The position numbers were made by a program, and so were the translations under genes. A stretch of DNA of 64,000 nt, from positions 843 through 64,842 of the forward strand of contig NZ_JACBJI010000005.1 of the NCBI RefSeq assembly GCF_013401995.1, in the 5' to 3' direction. The DNA is from Flavobacterium agri. Lineage in GTDB: Bacteria; Bacteroidota; Bacteroidia; Flavobacteriales; Flavobacteriaceae. Shown piece by piece: positions 9,169-18,415 of this stretch. Position 1 is the first letter of the stretch. Every line of letters starts with the position of its first letter. The notes beneath the pieces were generated by a model. It was not told the DNA's origin and did no database searches. It worked only from the letters and a program-made list of their open reading frames with translations.

Positions 9169-9827
9169 CAGATGTTCAGGTATTTGTCGAGATAATCCGA
9201 GCGGTCGCGCAGGCTGTTCAGGTAATTGTCTTCCTGGTGTTCCGAAATGATTTCGTAATTATAACGGCGGAACGTCTGCAAAATATCGTTCATGCCGCCG
9301 ATCGCGATTTTTACGGTCACCTGCACTTTTTCTACGGTCGCTTCCGAAATGAACATGCCCAATATCTTGCCGTTGTTGCTCTCGACGATCTGGGTTATCT
9401 GTCCGATCGAATAATCGGCGATTCCCTTTTCGACGATGATGATGCCGCCTTGCTCCTTGAGGAACGGGGTTTCGTTGAACAACTTGATGATGTCGGCGCT
9501 TTCGTAATAACCGACATATTTATTGGTTTCGTCAAGAACCGGAACGACGTTAGTTTCGTATCTCGCGAACAGTTCAAGTACATCGAGCCACAACATGTTC
9601 GTGCGTGCGAAAAAACCTTCCAAAGCGTAACGATACTGCGAAATTTCTTTGTCGTCCTCGAAAGTCTCGACATCGTCGGCCCCGATAGAACCTACATAAA
9701 CCGATTCTTCTACGATCGGGAAATGCGTGAAATGTTCCTCGGCAAAAAAATCCTTGATCGATGCCACGGTTTCGCGTGCGTCTATCGGCCTGTAATCGTT
9801 GTTGATATATTCAGAAATCTCGCTCAT
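9168..9827 (-). CDS. CBS-domain protein
   Basis: 219 residues. Two CBS motifs fill about the first 140 residues (IKDFFAEEHFTHFPIVEE, then VVPVLDETNKYVGYYE); the last 75 residues resemble an ACT-like regulatory fold. CBS pairs bind adenine nucleotides; no catalytic domain is attached. Its tight coupling to nadK suggests a link to adenylate or NADP status, which is inference. The upstream region is shared with divergent pdxJ. Confidence 0.88.
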   Translation of the reverse strand: MSEISEYINNDYRPIDARETVASIKDFFAEEHFTHFPIVEESVYVGSIGADDVETFEDDKEISQYRYALEGFFARTNMLWLDVLELFARYETNVVPVLDETNKYVGYYESADIIKLFNETPFLKEQGGIIIVEKGIADYSIGQITQIVESNNGKILGMFISEATVEKVQVTVKIAIGGMNDILQTFRRYNYEIISEHQEDNYLNSLRDRSDYLDKYLNI

Positions 9828-9895
9828 CTCGCCAATGCTGGGTTTGAGACTGCAAATTAATCAAAAATTGGGACAATCGCCCCTGTTTAAGTTTG

Positions 9896-9903
9896 TATTT
9901 TTG
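9896..9903 (+). promoter_or_regulatory. -7 box candidate for pdxJ
   Basis: TATTTTTG fits TAnnTTTG and lies 23 bases before the pdxJ ATG. No TTG stands at the expected -33 spacing, so only half of the promoter is supported. Confidence 0.4.
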
Positions 9904-9926
9904 TAAGGCAAACAAGCACTTTCCTT

Positions 9927-10640
9927 ATGACGAAACTTAGTGTGAATATCAATAAAATAGCCACCTTGAGAAATGCAAGAGGTGGAAATGTGCCCGACTT
10001 GTTGAAGGCTGCCAAAGACATCCAGAACTTCGGTGCGCAAGGTATTACGATACATCCGCGGCCCGATGAACGCCACATCCGCTATCAGGACGCACGCGAT
10101 TTGAAATCGATCGTGCATACCGAATATAATATAGAAGGCAATCCAGAAAAGAATTTCATCGATCTTGTGCTCGAGGTGAAACCCGATCAGGTGACGCTCG
10201 TGCCCGATGCGGTCGATGCGATCACGTCGAATGCAGGTTGGGAAACCAAAAAACATCGCGATTTTCTTCGTGAGGTCATTTCGGAATTCAAGCGCAACGG
10301 CATCCGAACGTCGATTTTTGTCGATCCTGTCATCGAAATGGTCGAAGGTGCTGCCGAAACCGGAACCGAGCGTATCGAGCTTTACACCGAAAGTTTCGCC
10401 ACCGAATACGGCAATGGCAATCTTCAAAGTGTGGAAGTTTATGCTGCGGCCGCGAAACGCGCAGGTGAACTCGGATTGGGCGTCAATGCGGGTCACGACT
10501 TAAGTTTGGACAACCTCAAATTCTTCAAGCAGAACATCCCGAACCTGCTTGAGGTTTCGATCGGGCACGCGTTGATTTCCGAGGCTTTGTATCTCGGATT
10601 GGAGAACGTGGTGAATATGTATTTGCAGCGTTTGAAGTAA
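9927..10640 (+). CDS. pdxJ: Pyridoxine 5'-phosphate synthase
   Basis: 237 residues, full length for the family. Condenses 1-deoxyxylulose 5-phosphate with 3-amino-2-oxopropyl phosphate to make vitamin B6 phosphate. Motifs include LSVNINKIATLRNARGG at the N-terminus, ITIHPRPDERHI (active-site His and Arg) and GVNAGHDLSLDNL with the catalytic His near the end. It is transcribed away from the CBS/nadK pair. A long inverted repeat begins 7 bases after its stop. Confidence 0.97.
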   Translation: MTKLSVNINKIATLRNARGGNVPDLLKAAKDIQNFGAQGITIHPRPDERHIRYQDARDLKSIVHTEYNIEGNPEKNFIDLVLEVKPDQVTLVPDAVDAITSNAGWETKKHRDFLREVISEFKRNGIRTSIFVDPVIEMVEGAAETGTERIELYTESFATEYGNGNLQSVEVYAAAAKRAGELGLGVNAGHDLSLDNLKFFKQNIPNLLEVSIGHALISEALYLGLENVVNMYLQRLK

Positions 10641-10647
10641 TTTTTTT

Positions 10648-10717
10648 GGATTTCGACGCAGGAGAAATCTCTGCCAGTCGATTTGTACTGACTGAGATTT
10701 CTCCTGCGTCGAAATCC
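10648..10717. repeat. Dispersed long inverted repeat, family A copy 1
   Basis: Two 24-base arms (10648-10671 and 10694-10717) are exact reverse complements around a 22-base loop that can itself pair. The core GGATTTCGACGCAGGAGAAA is shared, with few changes, with copies at 46603-46670 and 59623-59715. It starts 7 bases after the pdxJ stop, separated by a run of T. Confidence 0.9.
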
Positions 10718-10739
10718 CAACCGCTAAAACCAAAATCAA

Positions 10740-11513
10740 ATGGAAATCCTGCATTCAAGAATAGAAGGAGAAGGCAAGCCGCTTCTCATCATACATGGTT
10801 TTCTTGGTACTTCGGACAATTGGAAAACATTTTCCGGCCAATACGCGGCTCAGGGCTATCAGGTTCACGCACTCGATATGCGCAACCACGGAAGAAGTTT
10901 CCATTCGGATGTTTCCACGTATGAAGCCATGGTGAACGACGTGTATGAATATTGCAAATCCCAAAATCTGTCGTCTTTCGATTTGATCGGCCATTCGATG
11001 GGCGGCAAGATTTCGATGTTCTTTTCGATGAAGTATCCCGAAATGATCGAAAAAATGGTCGTAGCCGATATCGGCCCAAGATATTACAGGCAACATCACC
11101 AGGACATCCTTGCGGCGCTCAATGCCGTCGACTTCACCGTAAAGCCGAGCCGTTCCGATATCGAGGAAATCATGAAACGCTTTTTGGGAGACGACATAGG
11201 TACGATTCAATTCCTGATGAAAAACCTGTATTGGGTAGAACCCGGGCAATTGGCCTTCCGTTTTAACCTGCCTGTGTTGACAAAGGAAATAGAAAACATC
11301 GGCCAAGCTTTGCCGCAGGGTTCGATTTTCGACAAGCCGACCCTTTTCCTGCGCGGAGGCAATTCCAATTACGTCAAAGACGAAGATTTCGACGGTATTC
11401 GCCAGCATTTTCCAAAAGCGGTGTTTGCGACCATAAAAAATGCGGGACATTGGTTGCATGCCGAAAAGCCGCAGGAGTTTCTCGAAGCCACTTTGTTTTT
11501 CTTCAAGCAATAA
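10740..11513 (+). CDS. Alpha/beta hydrolase (YbfF-like esterase)
   Basis: 257 residues. The fold is clear: oxyanion region LLIIHGFLG, nucleophile elbow GHSMGG with Ser86, and C-terminal His237 in NAGHWLHAE; the acid is likely in the strand LFLRGGNSNYV region. YbfF-type esterases cleave short acyl esters or acyl-CoA, but the substrate cannot be read from sequence. No signal peptide, so cytoplasmic. It follows pdxJ on the same strand, with the family A repeat between them, and ends at a bidirectional terminator. Confidence 0.88.
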   Translation: MEILHSRIEGEGKPLLIIHGFLGTSDNWKTFSGQYAAQGYQVHALDMRNHGRSFHSDVSTYEAMVNDVYEYCKSQNLSSFDLIGHSMGGKISMFFSMKYPEMIEKMVVADIGPRYYRQHHQDILAALNAVDFTVKPSRSDIEEIMKRFLGDDIGTIQFLMKNLYWVEPGQLAFRFNLPVLTKEIENIGQALPQGSIFDKPTLFLRGGNSNYVKDEDFDGIRQHFPKAVFATIKNAGHWLHAEKPQEFLEATLFFFKQ

Positions 11514-11548
11514 AGAAAGCCCTTCAAAACGAAGGGCTTTCTGTTTTC
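11514..11548. terminator. Bidirectional terminator
   Basis: Perfect 12-base stem AGAAAGCCCTTC/GAAGGGCTTTCT with loop AAAAC between two converging genes; T-rich on the plus side. Confidence 0.8.
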
Positions 11549-11559
11549 ATGGAATCTCA

Positions 11560-12864
11560 TTATTGTTTTATGACCTTTATTGTTTTTACCGATCCGTTGT
11601 CGTCCGTGGCCTGAAGTAAATACGTTCCGATTTCAAGAACCGAAAGGTCTACATTGGCATCGCCAGGCATGAATTCGTTTTGATATACCTTCTTGCCCGA
11701 AATGTCAAAAACGGTTACTTGTTTTACATCGGCTCCGGTAATGTTCACGATGCCATTTGTCGGATTCGGGTAAACGCTTACCTGTTCTCGCGTCAGGTCG
11801 ATGGTGCGCAATTGTGTGCCTGTGTACTTGAAAACGCCTCCAGTCGTGGCATTCGTGTTGAATCCGCCTGCAAAACCGGTAGTGTTGTCTCTAAAAGCCA
11901 AAACGGTAAATTGGGTCGTGGCTTCGGCAACCTGCCAGGTCAAACCATCGTCGAGACTGTAGTAAGAACCGTAACCTGTGGCACCTCCAGTAGAAATCAC
12001 GTTGGTAGTTCCCGGAACATATTCAAGAGAGTTGTTGCCGAAAGTTCCCGTCGGTACTACTGGTGTCCACGTTGCTCCACCGTCGGTTGTGCTCCAAAGC
12101 AATCCGAAGCTTGAATTCAAAAGACCTTTGTTTTGATCGGAAAAGGTGTACTGTCCGCTTTCGCCCGTGCCTCCGAAATCACTCACTGGCGATTGGAATA
12201 CTTGCCAGGTCAGGCCCATGTCCGTTGAGCGGAAAATGCGGCCAAGGTTGGTGCCGAACCAAAACGTGTTCCCTACGACATCGTAATTATGGACATATCC
12301 GTATTCGCCCGTAAGAGGAGCGGGAATGTTCGCTGACGGGACTCGCGTCCAGGTAGTTCCTCCGTTCGAAGTGGTGTAAATCTCAAAATATCCGCCTTCA
12401 GGATCGCCTTGGCAGACGCCGTTGTTTTCGTCCCAAAAGTATACAAGGTTCGTAAATGAAGTGCCTCCGGTAAAAAGTGCCGTGGTTTGCTTGGTCCAGC
12501 TGGTTCCGCCGTTGGTGGTTTTCCAGATGCCTCCGGTCGCTGCTCCGGTCGGATACATCGATACCCAAGCCGTATTTGCAGAAACTGCGGTAATCGACGA
12601 CATAGCTAGCGTGCTTATCGAAAAAGCGCTCACGACTCCAGGTGTCCAGGTGTTTCCGCCATCTATGCTTTTTGTAATGTCCTTGATGGTTTGGTTTGCC
12701 GCTCCGGATCCATCGTAGGCTTTGGCCCAAATCACATTTTGGTCTACTATGGCAAAGCAGTCCAGCCCGCGGCTTGCGGTTGCGAATCCCGTCGCTTTTG
12801 GCGTCCAGAATTGTGCTTGGGCTACAGAACCGACCAATACTAAAGAGAGTAGAAGTTTTTTCAT
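11560..12864 (-). CDS. Secreted YCF48/BNR-repeat protein with T9SS type A sorting domain
   Basis: 434 residues. Signal peptide MKKLLLSLVLVGSVAQA, then a beta-propeller of BNR/YCF48-like repeats with the recurring pattern TTNGGTSW, SSNGGTTW-type and TTDGGATW. The last 75 residues are a T9SS sorting domain: VYPNPTNGIVNITGA, then VFDISGKKVYQ and a terminal IKVIKQ. It should cross the outer membrane through the T9SS and be anchored or released there. Function of the propeller is unknown. It stands alone on its strand between two terminators. Confidence 0.92.
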   Translation of the reverse strand: MKKLLLSLVLVGSVAQAQFWTPKATGFATASRGLDCFAIVDQNVIWAKAYDGSGAANQTIKDITKSIDGGNTWTPGVVSAFSISTLAMSSITAVSANTAWVSMYPTGAATGGIWKTTNGGTSWTKQTTALFTGGTSFTNLVYFWDENNGVCQGDPEGGYFEIYTTSNGGTTWTRVPSANIPAPLTGEYGYVHNYDVVGNTFWFGTNLGRIFRSTDMGLTWQVFQSPVSDFGGTGESGQYTFSDQNKGLLNSSFGLLWSTTDGGATWTPVVPTGTFGNNSLEYVPGTTNVISTGGATGYGSYYSLDDGLTWQVAEATTQFTVLAFRDNTTGFAGGFNTNATTGGVFKYTGTQLRTIDLTREQVSVYPNPTNGIVNITGADVKQVTVFDISGKKVYQNEFMPGDANVDLSVLEIGTYLLQATDDNGSVKTIKVIKQ

Positions 12865-12913
12865 ATCTGAGTTTATAAGTTGCTGTTACTCAAATATAAC
12901 CTTTTTAAAATAG

Positions 12914-12948
12914 AAAATCCCGATTCTTTTTCAAGAATCGGGACTTTA
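12914..12948 (-). terminator. Terminator after the 12968-13921 gene
   Basis: On the minus strand TCCCGATTCTT pairs with AAGAATCGGGA over 11 bases around a short loop, followed by TTTTC and more T. Confidence 0.75.
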
Positions 12949-12967
12949 ACAAAATATCGTCTTTCGC

Positions 12968-13921
12968 TTAGTTGCGAACGATTTTCTTTACAGCAACACC
13001 TTCTGCAGATGTGATGTTCATCATGTAAACGCCAGATGCGAGATCCGCTACGTTTATCTGAGCTTGTGCTACTCCATCAAACTGGTTTTGTTTAACGACG
13101 CGTCCGTTCAAATCTGTAATCTGGATTTGGTTTACGGCGATAGCATCAGAGCTGCTGATGTTGACTACGTTGTTCGCAGGGTTTGGATATACCGAGAATT
13201 TAGAAGCCAAAACATCGTTTGTAGACATGTTCGATGACAAAACAGAGAAGTCGTCAACCATAAGCATGTAAGCATCTGCGCTTCTGTTCAAGATTGCAAC
13301 GCGAACAGAAGAGTTGGCAAAAGATGCAGGGATGTTGTATGTTTTTTCTTCCCAGTTTACCGTAGCGCTCACGTTTCCTGGAATTCCTGAAATGACCTGG
13401 AAAGATGCGCTAGTAGTATTTTCATCTATTGTCGTTGTGCCAGAGATGACACCTACTTTAAAGCTTTCGATTCCGTAGCAGCTCGAAAGTTGTTTCACCC
13501 AAAACTTCACTTGGTTGTTCGATGCGCCAAGATTGATTACCGGGCTTATGAGCCAGTCTTCGTTTCTAGTAACCGTGCCCTCTGGGCTTCCTGCCCAGCT
13601 TCCTGCATATTTAGAACCTGTGTGTGGGTCAAAATTGCGGTTTTCGGAAGTAGCACATGATTCGGTACTGTTGGTTACGCCTGCGGCGGTAGGGTTGAAT
13701 ACCATCCAGGCTTGCGGGTCAAAGGCATTAGGCCAAGGTGTAGCTTCGTCAGGAAGACCTCCAACGTATGTTCCGAGTCCATCGATATCGAGCGTGAGCC
13801 AATCACCGAATCCCGAGATGAGAAAGTCGTCGTACGTTTCGAAGCTATCCTGAAAAACGGTTACCTGTGCGCCTGCGCTGAAAGAGGAAACCGCGAAAAT
13901 AGAAAGTAAAAGTTTTTTCAT
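12968..13921 (-). CDS. Secreted choice-of-anchor-J protein with T9SS type A sorting domain
   Basis: 317 residues. Signal peptide MKKLLLSIFAVSSFSAGA. Residues 20-230 resemble the cleaved-adhesin/choice-of-anchor J jelly roll (FQDSFETYDDF, then EDWLISPVINLG, then the acidic YMLMVDDFSVL that usually binds calcium). The final 75 residues are a sorting domain (VYPNPANNVVNIS, ITDLNGRVVKQ, VKKIVRN). Predicted to be exported by T9SS to the surface; ligand unknown. Own terminator downstream. Confidence 0.9.
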   Translation of the reverse strand: MKKLLLSIFAVSSFSAGAQVTVFQDSFETYDDFLISGFGDWLTLDIDGLGTYVGGLPDEATPWPNAFDPQAWMVFNPTAAGVTNSTESCATSENRNFDPHTGSKYAGSWAGSPEGTVTRNEDWLISPVINLGASNNQVKFWVKQLSSCYGIESFKVGVISGTTTIDENTTSASFQVISGIPGNVSATVNWEEKTYNIPASFANSSVRVAILNRSADAYMLMVDDFSVLSSNMSTNDVLASKFSVYPNPANNVVNISSSDAIAVNQIQITDLNGRVVKQNQFDGVAQAQINVADLASGVYMMNITSAEGVAVKKIVRN

Positions 13922-14084
13922 AAATTTTAATAGGATTTAATTAGCTCAAATGTAGAAAAATATTTGTATGGTCTTGAAATATAAGAAAAAATTGGGAAAT
14001 TTTTTACCTGTCTTGTCTATTGACAGTCACTGATTTTTGCCTAATTTGGTTTTGCCCCGTTTATTATAAATCCAAAATAAACAT

Positions 14085-14516
14085 TTGATCATGAAAAAAA
14101 TTCTTCTTTTTATTTGCTGTGTGTTCTTTTGGGGAATTAATGCCCAAAGTATTTCTTTGTCCAACGCAACTGCCGGTAACGTGAGCTTTAAGGTCTATGC
14201 GTACGGCACGAATTCAGGTTATAATACCTGCACGTCACTTATTCATACCGATGTCACGGTTCCTACAACTACACTCGCGACGATATGGGATTTCACAACA
14301 GACGTGTGGAGAGATGAAGACGGGAATGTCGTCAGTACTTAGGCTTATGGATCGCCGGTATGGATAAAAACACAAATCTCCGTAAATTGTTCGGGAAGCA
14401 CTCAAAAACGAATCATCGGAAACGGTTGCGGCACGACCAATCCCTCGGCCTCGTTTTGCAGTATAAACTGTTCTTGGGCTGATAGTGGCGGCACAGTTAC
14501 CGTTTCGGCTAATTGA
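14085..14516 (+). pseudogene. Small secreted protein gene interrupted by an in-frame TAG
   Basis: The ATG at 14085 opens a frame with signal peptide MKKILLFICCVFFWGINA. It stops at a TAG (14340-14342) after 85 residues. The same frame continues open for another 58 codons to TGA at 14514, with similar composition and Cys/Gly/Ser-rich text (WIKTQISVNCSG, CSINCSWADSGG). The most economical reading is a 143-residue secreted protein cut by one nonsense change. Readthrough or a sequencing error could also explain it. I do not recognise the family. No T9SS sorting domain is present. Confidence 0.7.
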
Positions 14517-14557
14517 TAAATTTTAAAACGGGGCTTCATATTATGTTTAGATAAATC

Positions 14558-14902
14558 ATGAATATAATCCTTAGATTAATCGTCACTGCAATGTTGGTGA
14601 TGTTGCTCGCCTATTTTCTTCCCGGAGTTCGTGTTGCAGGCTTCGGCACAGCGTTGATAGTGGCCGTAGTACTTGGTCTTCTCAATATTTTCGTAAAGCC
14701 GATACTGATATTGTTCACGCTTCCCGTCACGATCGTCACTTTCGGATTGTTCCTGCTCGTGATCAATGCATTGGTTATCATGCTTTGCGATGTGATCGTG
14801 GGTGGTTTCGAAGTCACGTCGTTTTTCACGGCGCTGCTTTTCAGTCTCATCCTTTCCATCGTGCAGTCGCTGATCTTTTCATCCGATAAGCGCGACGCAT
14901 AA
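14558..14902 (+). CDS. Phage holin family 4-type membrane protein
   Basis: 114 residues with four hydrophobic segments (about 4-22, 29-50, 56-80, 88-107) and few charged residues, matching the PF04020 family labelled mycobacterial four-TM phage holin. In Bacteroidetes and other bacteria these are ordinary chromosomal inner-membrane proteins, not lysis genes, and nothing phage-like surrounds it. Role unknown. It precedes tig, which has its own promoter. Confidence 0.85.
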   Translation: MNIILRLIVTAMLVMLLAYFLPGVRVAGFGTALIVAVVLGLLNIFVKPILILFTLPVTIVTFGLFLLVINALVIMLCDVIVGGFEVTSFFTALLFSLILSIVQSLIFSSDKRDA

Positions 14903-14922
14903 ATTACCACTGCTTTAACTTG

Positions 14923-14950
14923 TTGCAATTGTAATAAAACACTACTTTTG
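14923..14950 (+). promoter_or_regulatory. Promoter of tig
   Basis: TTG (14923-14925), 17 bases, then TACTTTTG (14943-14950): a full match to the Bacteroidetes consensus, 24 bases before the tig ATG. Confidence 0.75.
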
Positions 14951-14974
14951 CACCCAATTTTAGCACGTATACAC

Positions 14975-16300
14975 ATGAATATCACGAGAAATAACGTCGA
15001 CACTTTGAACGCCGTTGTTACGGTAGAGATGTCGAAAGCAGACTACCAACCGGAGGTAGATAAGGTACTTTCCAATTATCGCAAGAGCGCAAATGTTCCA
15101 GGCTTTCGCAAAGGGCAAGTCCCGATGAGCCTTATCCAGAAGCAATACGGAAAAGCGGTTTTGCTCGAAGAAGTGAACAAACTGTTGCAGGAAAAACTCA
15201 ACCAATACCTTCAGGACGAGAAACTCGAGATATTGGGTAATCCGTTGCCGAAAGTCAACGAAGATTTCAATTTGGACAACGAAGATTTCAAATTCGAATT
15301 CGAGCTTGGCCTTGCGCCGACTTTCGATGTCGATTTGGCAAGCGTGAAGAACCTTACGCAATATAAGATTGTTGCCGACGACAAATTGCTGGACGACCAG
15401 GTGTTGCGCATCCGCAAGCAATACGGTAAAATGATCCAAGCCGAGAAGGTAGAAGAAGGTTCTGATATTACGGGAACGTTCATCAACGAAGAAAAAGGCA
15501 TCAACAGCCCGGCTACGTTCTCTACAGATGTTTTCAAGAACAAGAAGGAAGCGGCGAAATTCAACGGCAAGAAAGTCGGAGATGTAGTCACTTTGTCTAC
15601 AAAAGGCCTTTTCGACGACGACCACAAATTGATGGATTACCTCAAAGTGGGCCACGATGAAGTACACGGACTTGACATCAACGTCGATTTCAAAATCGAG
15701 GAAATCACCACTACCGAGCCTGCAGAATTGAACGAAGAACTGTTCAAGAAGCTTTTCGGTGAAGGCGATGTTGCCGATTTGGCCGCGTTGAAGAATAAAA
15801 TCAAGGAAGATGCCGAAAAGCAATTCGCGGTTCAGGCCGACCAAAAGTTCCTTAACGATGTGACAGAATCGCTTCTTACGTCTACAAAATTCGATTTGCC
15901 GGCTGAGTTTTTGAAGAAATGGATCCAGCAAACCGGTGAGAACCCGCTTTCTGCCGAGCAAGCCGAAGAAGAATACAACAAATCTGAAAACGGATTGCGT
16001 TACCAGTTGATCGAAGGCAAAATCATCACTTCGAACGGATTGCAAATCACGTTCGACGATTTGAAAGATTACACGAACGGATTGATCCGCAAGCAAATGG
16101 CACAATTCGGGCAAATGAACCCGACCGATGCCGATGTAGACGGAATCGTGATGCGCGTGCTTTCGAACCAGGAAGAAGTAAAGCGTTTGAGCGAGCAGGT
16201 CATGAGCGAGAAAATGCTCAATCTTTTCAAAGAAAAAGTGAAAGCAAAAACTAAGGAAGTTTCTTACGAAGAGTTCGTTAAAGCCAGCTACGGCGAATAA
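14975..16300 (+). CDS. tig: Trigger factor
   Basis: 441 residues from the ATG at 14975; an upstream start at 14948 overlaps the promoter. The N-terminal ribosome-docking signature is VPGFRKGQVP, followed by a degenerate PPIase-like middle domain and a helical C-terminal chaperone domain. It binds nascent chains at the ribosome exit. The gene order tig-clpP-clpX is conserved across bacteria and links folding of new chains to degradation. Confidence 0.96.
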   Translation: MNITRNNVDTLNAVVTVEMSKADYQPEVDKVLSNYRKSANVPGFRKGQVPMSLIQKQYGKAVLLEEVNKLLQEKLNQYLQDEKLEILGNPLPKVNEDFNLDNEDFKFEFELGLAPTFDVDLASVKNLTQYKIVADDKLLDDQVLRIRKQYGKMIQAEKVEEGSDITGTFINEEKGINSPATFSTDVFKNKKEAAKFNGKKVGDVVTLSTKGLFDDDHKLMDYLKVGHDEVHGLDINVDFKIEEITTTEPAELNEELFKKLFGEGDVADLAALKNKIKEDAEKQFAVQADQKFLNDVTESLLTSTKFDLPAEFLKKWIQQTGENPLSAEQAEEEYNKSENGLRYQLIEGKIITSNGLQITFDDLKDYTNGLIRKQMAQFGQMNPTDADVDGIVMRVLSNQEEVKRLSEQVMSEKMLNLFKEKVKAKTKEVSYEEFVKASYGE

Positions 16301-16324
16301 CATTGTAAAAAAAGTATTATCTTT

Positions 16325-16358
16325 GAGCGCCGATTACGTGTAGTTTTCGGCGCTTTTA
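16325..16358 (+). terminator. Hairpin between tig and clpP
   Basis: AGCGCCGA pairs with TCGGCGCT over 8 bases and is followed by TTT. It can end tig transcripts, but a -7-like TATCTTTG (16318-16325) touches its left edge, so it could instead be a leader hairpin of clpP. Confidence 0.6.
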
Positions 16359-16390
16359 CTTTTCCTAAAGCATTTAACGCTCAAACAACT

Positions 16391-17062
16391 ATGAACTACG
16401 GTAAAGAATTCAGGAAATTCGCCACAAAACATCATGGCGTTAATTCCATGTACTACGATAAAATCGTCGGGGCAATGACTCCGACAAACATGACTCCATA
16501 CATCATCGAAGAAAGACAGCTCAACGTTTCACAACTTGACGTGTTTTCGCGTTTGATGATGGACCGCATCATCTTCCTCGGAACGGGTATCGACGACCAG
16601 ATCGCGAACATCGTGCAAGCCCAGCTTTTGTTCCTTGAAAGCGCCGATGCGTCCAAGGACATCCAAATCTACATCAATTCCCCAGGCGGTAGCGTTTACG
16701 CTGGTCTCGGGATTTACGACACTATGCAATACATCAAACCAGACGTAGCCACAATCTGTACAGGAATGGCCGCTTCTATGGGTGCGGTATTGCTTTGCGC
16801 CGGAGCCGAAGGAAAGCGTTCGGCCCTGCCACATTCACGCGTGATGATCCACCAACCGTCGGGAGGCGCTCAAGGCGTTGCAACCGACATGGAGATCAAC
16901 TTGCGCGAAATGCTCAAATTGAAAGAAGAGCTCTATAAAATCATCTCCCAACATTCAGGCCAGCCGTACGACCGCGTTCACAAAGACAGCGAGCGCGACT
17001 ACTGGATGAAAGCGGATGAAGCGAAAGAATACGGAATGATTGACGAAGTTTTAAGACGATAA
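16391..17062 (+). CDS. clpP: ATP-dependent Clp protease proteolytic subunit
   Basis: 223 residues. Catalytic triad Ser129 (GMAASMGAV), His154 ([10 protein letters not shown]) and probably Asp199 (HKDSERD). The N-terminal 25 residues are a pro-region-like extension as in other ClpP. Forms the tetradecameric chamber fed by ClpX, encoded 68 bases downstream. Confidence 0.98.
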   Translation: MNYGKEFRKFATKHHGVNSMYYDKIVGAMTPTNMTPYIIEERQLNVSQLDVFSRLMMDRIIFLGTGIDDQIANIVQAQLLFLESADASKDIQIYINSPGGSVYAGLGIYDTMQYIKPDVATICTGMAASMGAVLLCAGAEGKRSALPHSRVMIHQPSGGAQGVATDMEINLREMLKLKEELYKIISQHSGQPYDRVHKDSERDYWMKADEAKEYGMIDEVLRR

Positions 17063-17130
17063 CAGGTTTCGGCTTGCGGTTGCGTTGATTACCACTGCGA
17101 CTGTAAATCGTAAACTGAAAACTAAAACAA

Positions 17131-18363
17131 ATGGCAAAAGAAGTATTGGATTGCTCGTTTTGCGGAAGAAAGAAGCCCGAAACCAATCTGCTCATCGCCG
17201 GGATCAATGCACACATCTGTGACAAATGCATCGAGCAGGCACACGGGATCGTCCTCGAAGAACTCAAATCGAGCGGACATTCCAAACTCTCTTCGGATCT
17301 TGTGCTCAAAAAGCCCAAGGAAATCCGATCGTTCCTCGACAATTATGTGATCGGACAGGAACAAACCAAAAAAGTGATGGCCGTCGCGGTTTACAATCAC
17401 TACAAAAGATTGATGCAGAAAGGCCACGACGATGAAGTTGAAATCGAAAAGAGCAACATCATCATGGTCGGCCAGACCGGAACAGGGAAAACGCTTGTTG
17501 CCAAAACCATCGCCAAGATGCTCGACGTGCCTTTGGCCATCGTAGACGCTACCGTTTTGACCGAAGCCGGATATGTTGGCGAAGATGTCGAAAGCATCCT
17601 TACCCGTTTGCTGCAAGCCGCCGATTACGACGTAGCCAAAGCCGAAAGAGGGATCGTGTTTATTGACGAGATAGACAAGATTGCGCGCAAAAGCGATAAT
17701 CCGTCGATCACGCGCGACGTTTCGGGAGAAGGCGTACAACAGGCGCTTTTGAAACTCCTTGAAGGAACGGTTGTGAACGTTCCGCCAAAAGGAGGAAGGA
17801 AACACCCGGACCAGAAATTCGTCGAAGTCAATACGCAAAACATCCTGTTTATAGCAGGAGGCGCATTCGACGGGATTGACAGAATCATCGGAAAACGTTT
17901 GAATCGCCAGGCAGTCGGATACAGCTCATCCAAAAACGCCGACCAGATCGACAAAGACAACCTATTGCAGTACATCATCCCGAAAGACATCAAGGATTTC
18001 GGTTTGATTCCTGAAATCATCGGTCGTCTTCCGGTTTTGACTCACATGGATCCGCTTGACCGCGAAACGCTTCGTGCGATTTTGACTGAGCCGAAAAACG
18101 CGCTTATCAAACAATATCAAAAGTTGTTCGCGATGGACGACGTCGACTTCAACATTACCGAAGAAGCGCTCGATTTCATCGTAGACAAGGCTTTGGAATA
18201 CAAGCTCGGCGCGCGTGGATTGCGTTCGCTTTGCGAGGCCATCCTTACCGATGCCATGTACGACTTGCCAAGTTCCGACGAAAAAATCCTTCGCATCGAC
18301 CGCGCTTACGCCCAAGACAGCTTGTCGCGTAACTTGCTCAAACGACTTGAGATCGCATCTTAA
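17131..18363 (+). CDS. clpX: ATP-dependent Clp protease ATP-binding subunit ClpX
   Basis: 410 residues. N-terminal C4 zinc finger (CSFCGRKK and CDKCIEQ), Walker A GQTGTGKT, Walker [10 protein letters not shown], and sensor and C-terminal small domain in order. Unfoldase that recognises tagged substrates and threads them into ClpP. Complete and of usual length. A perfect 30-base palindrome with T tracts ends the operon. Confidence 0.98.
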   Translation: MAKEVLDCSFCGRKKPETNLLIAGINAHICDKCIEQAHGIVLEELKSSGHSKLSSDLVLKKPKEIRSFLDNYVIGQEQTKKVMAVAVYNHYKRLMQKGHDDEVEIEKSNIIMVGQTGTGKTLVAKTIAKMLDVPLAIVDATVLTEAGYVGEDVESILTRLLQAADYDVAKAERGIVFIDEIDKIARKSDNPSITRDVSGEGVQQALLKLLEGTVVNVPPKGGRKHPDQKFVEVNTQNILFIAGGAFDGIDRIIGKRLNRQAVGYSSSKNADQIDKDNLLQYIIPKDIKDFGLIPEIIGRLPVLTHMDPLDRETLRAILTEPKNALIKQYQKLFAMDDVDFNITEEALDFIVDKALEYKLGARGLRSLCEAILTDAMYDLPSSDEKILRIDRAYAQDSLSRNLLKRLEIAS

Positions 18364-18385
18364 TTATAACAGGTTATATTAAATG

Positions 18386-18415
18386 AAAAAATCCTGCCGA
18401 TCGGCAGGATTTTTT
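18386..18415. terminator. Bidirectional terminator, 30-base perfect palindrome
   Basis: AAAAATCCTGCC-GATC-GGCAGGATTTTT. It serves clpX on the plus strand and the small lipoprotein gene on the minus strand, whose stop codon overlaps its edge. Confidence 0.85.

Noticed and set aside
14053..14533. GCCCCGTTT before and AAACGGGGC after the broken secreted-protein gene, suggesting insertion ends.
   Set aside because: Only nine bases, no target duplication and no transposase; chance is likely.
14558..14902. Holin-like protein as evidence of a prophage.
   Set aside because: No lysin, capsid, tail or integrase gene nearby; PF04020 proteins are ordinary chromosomal proteins in this group.
14960..16303. 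Long open frame of 447 codons on the minus strand opposite tig.
   Set aside because: It mirrors the codon bias of tig, has no recognisable domain and is Phe/Arg/Val-rich as antisense frames of this composition are.
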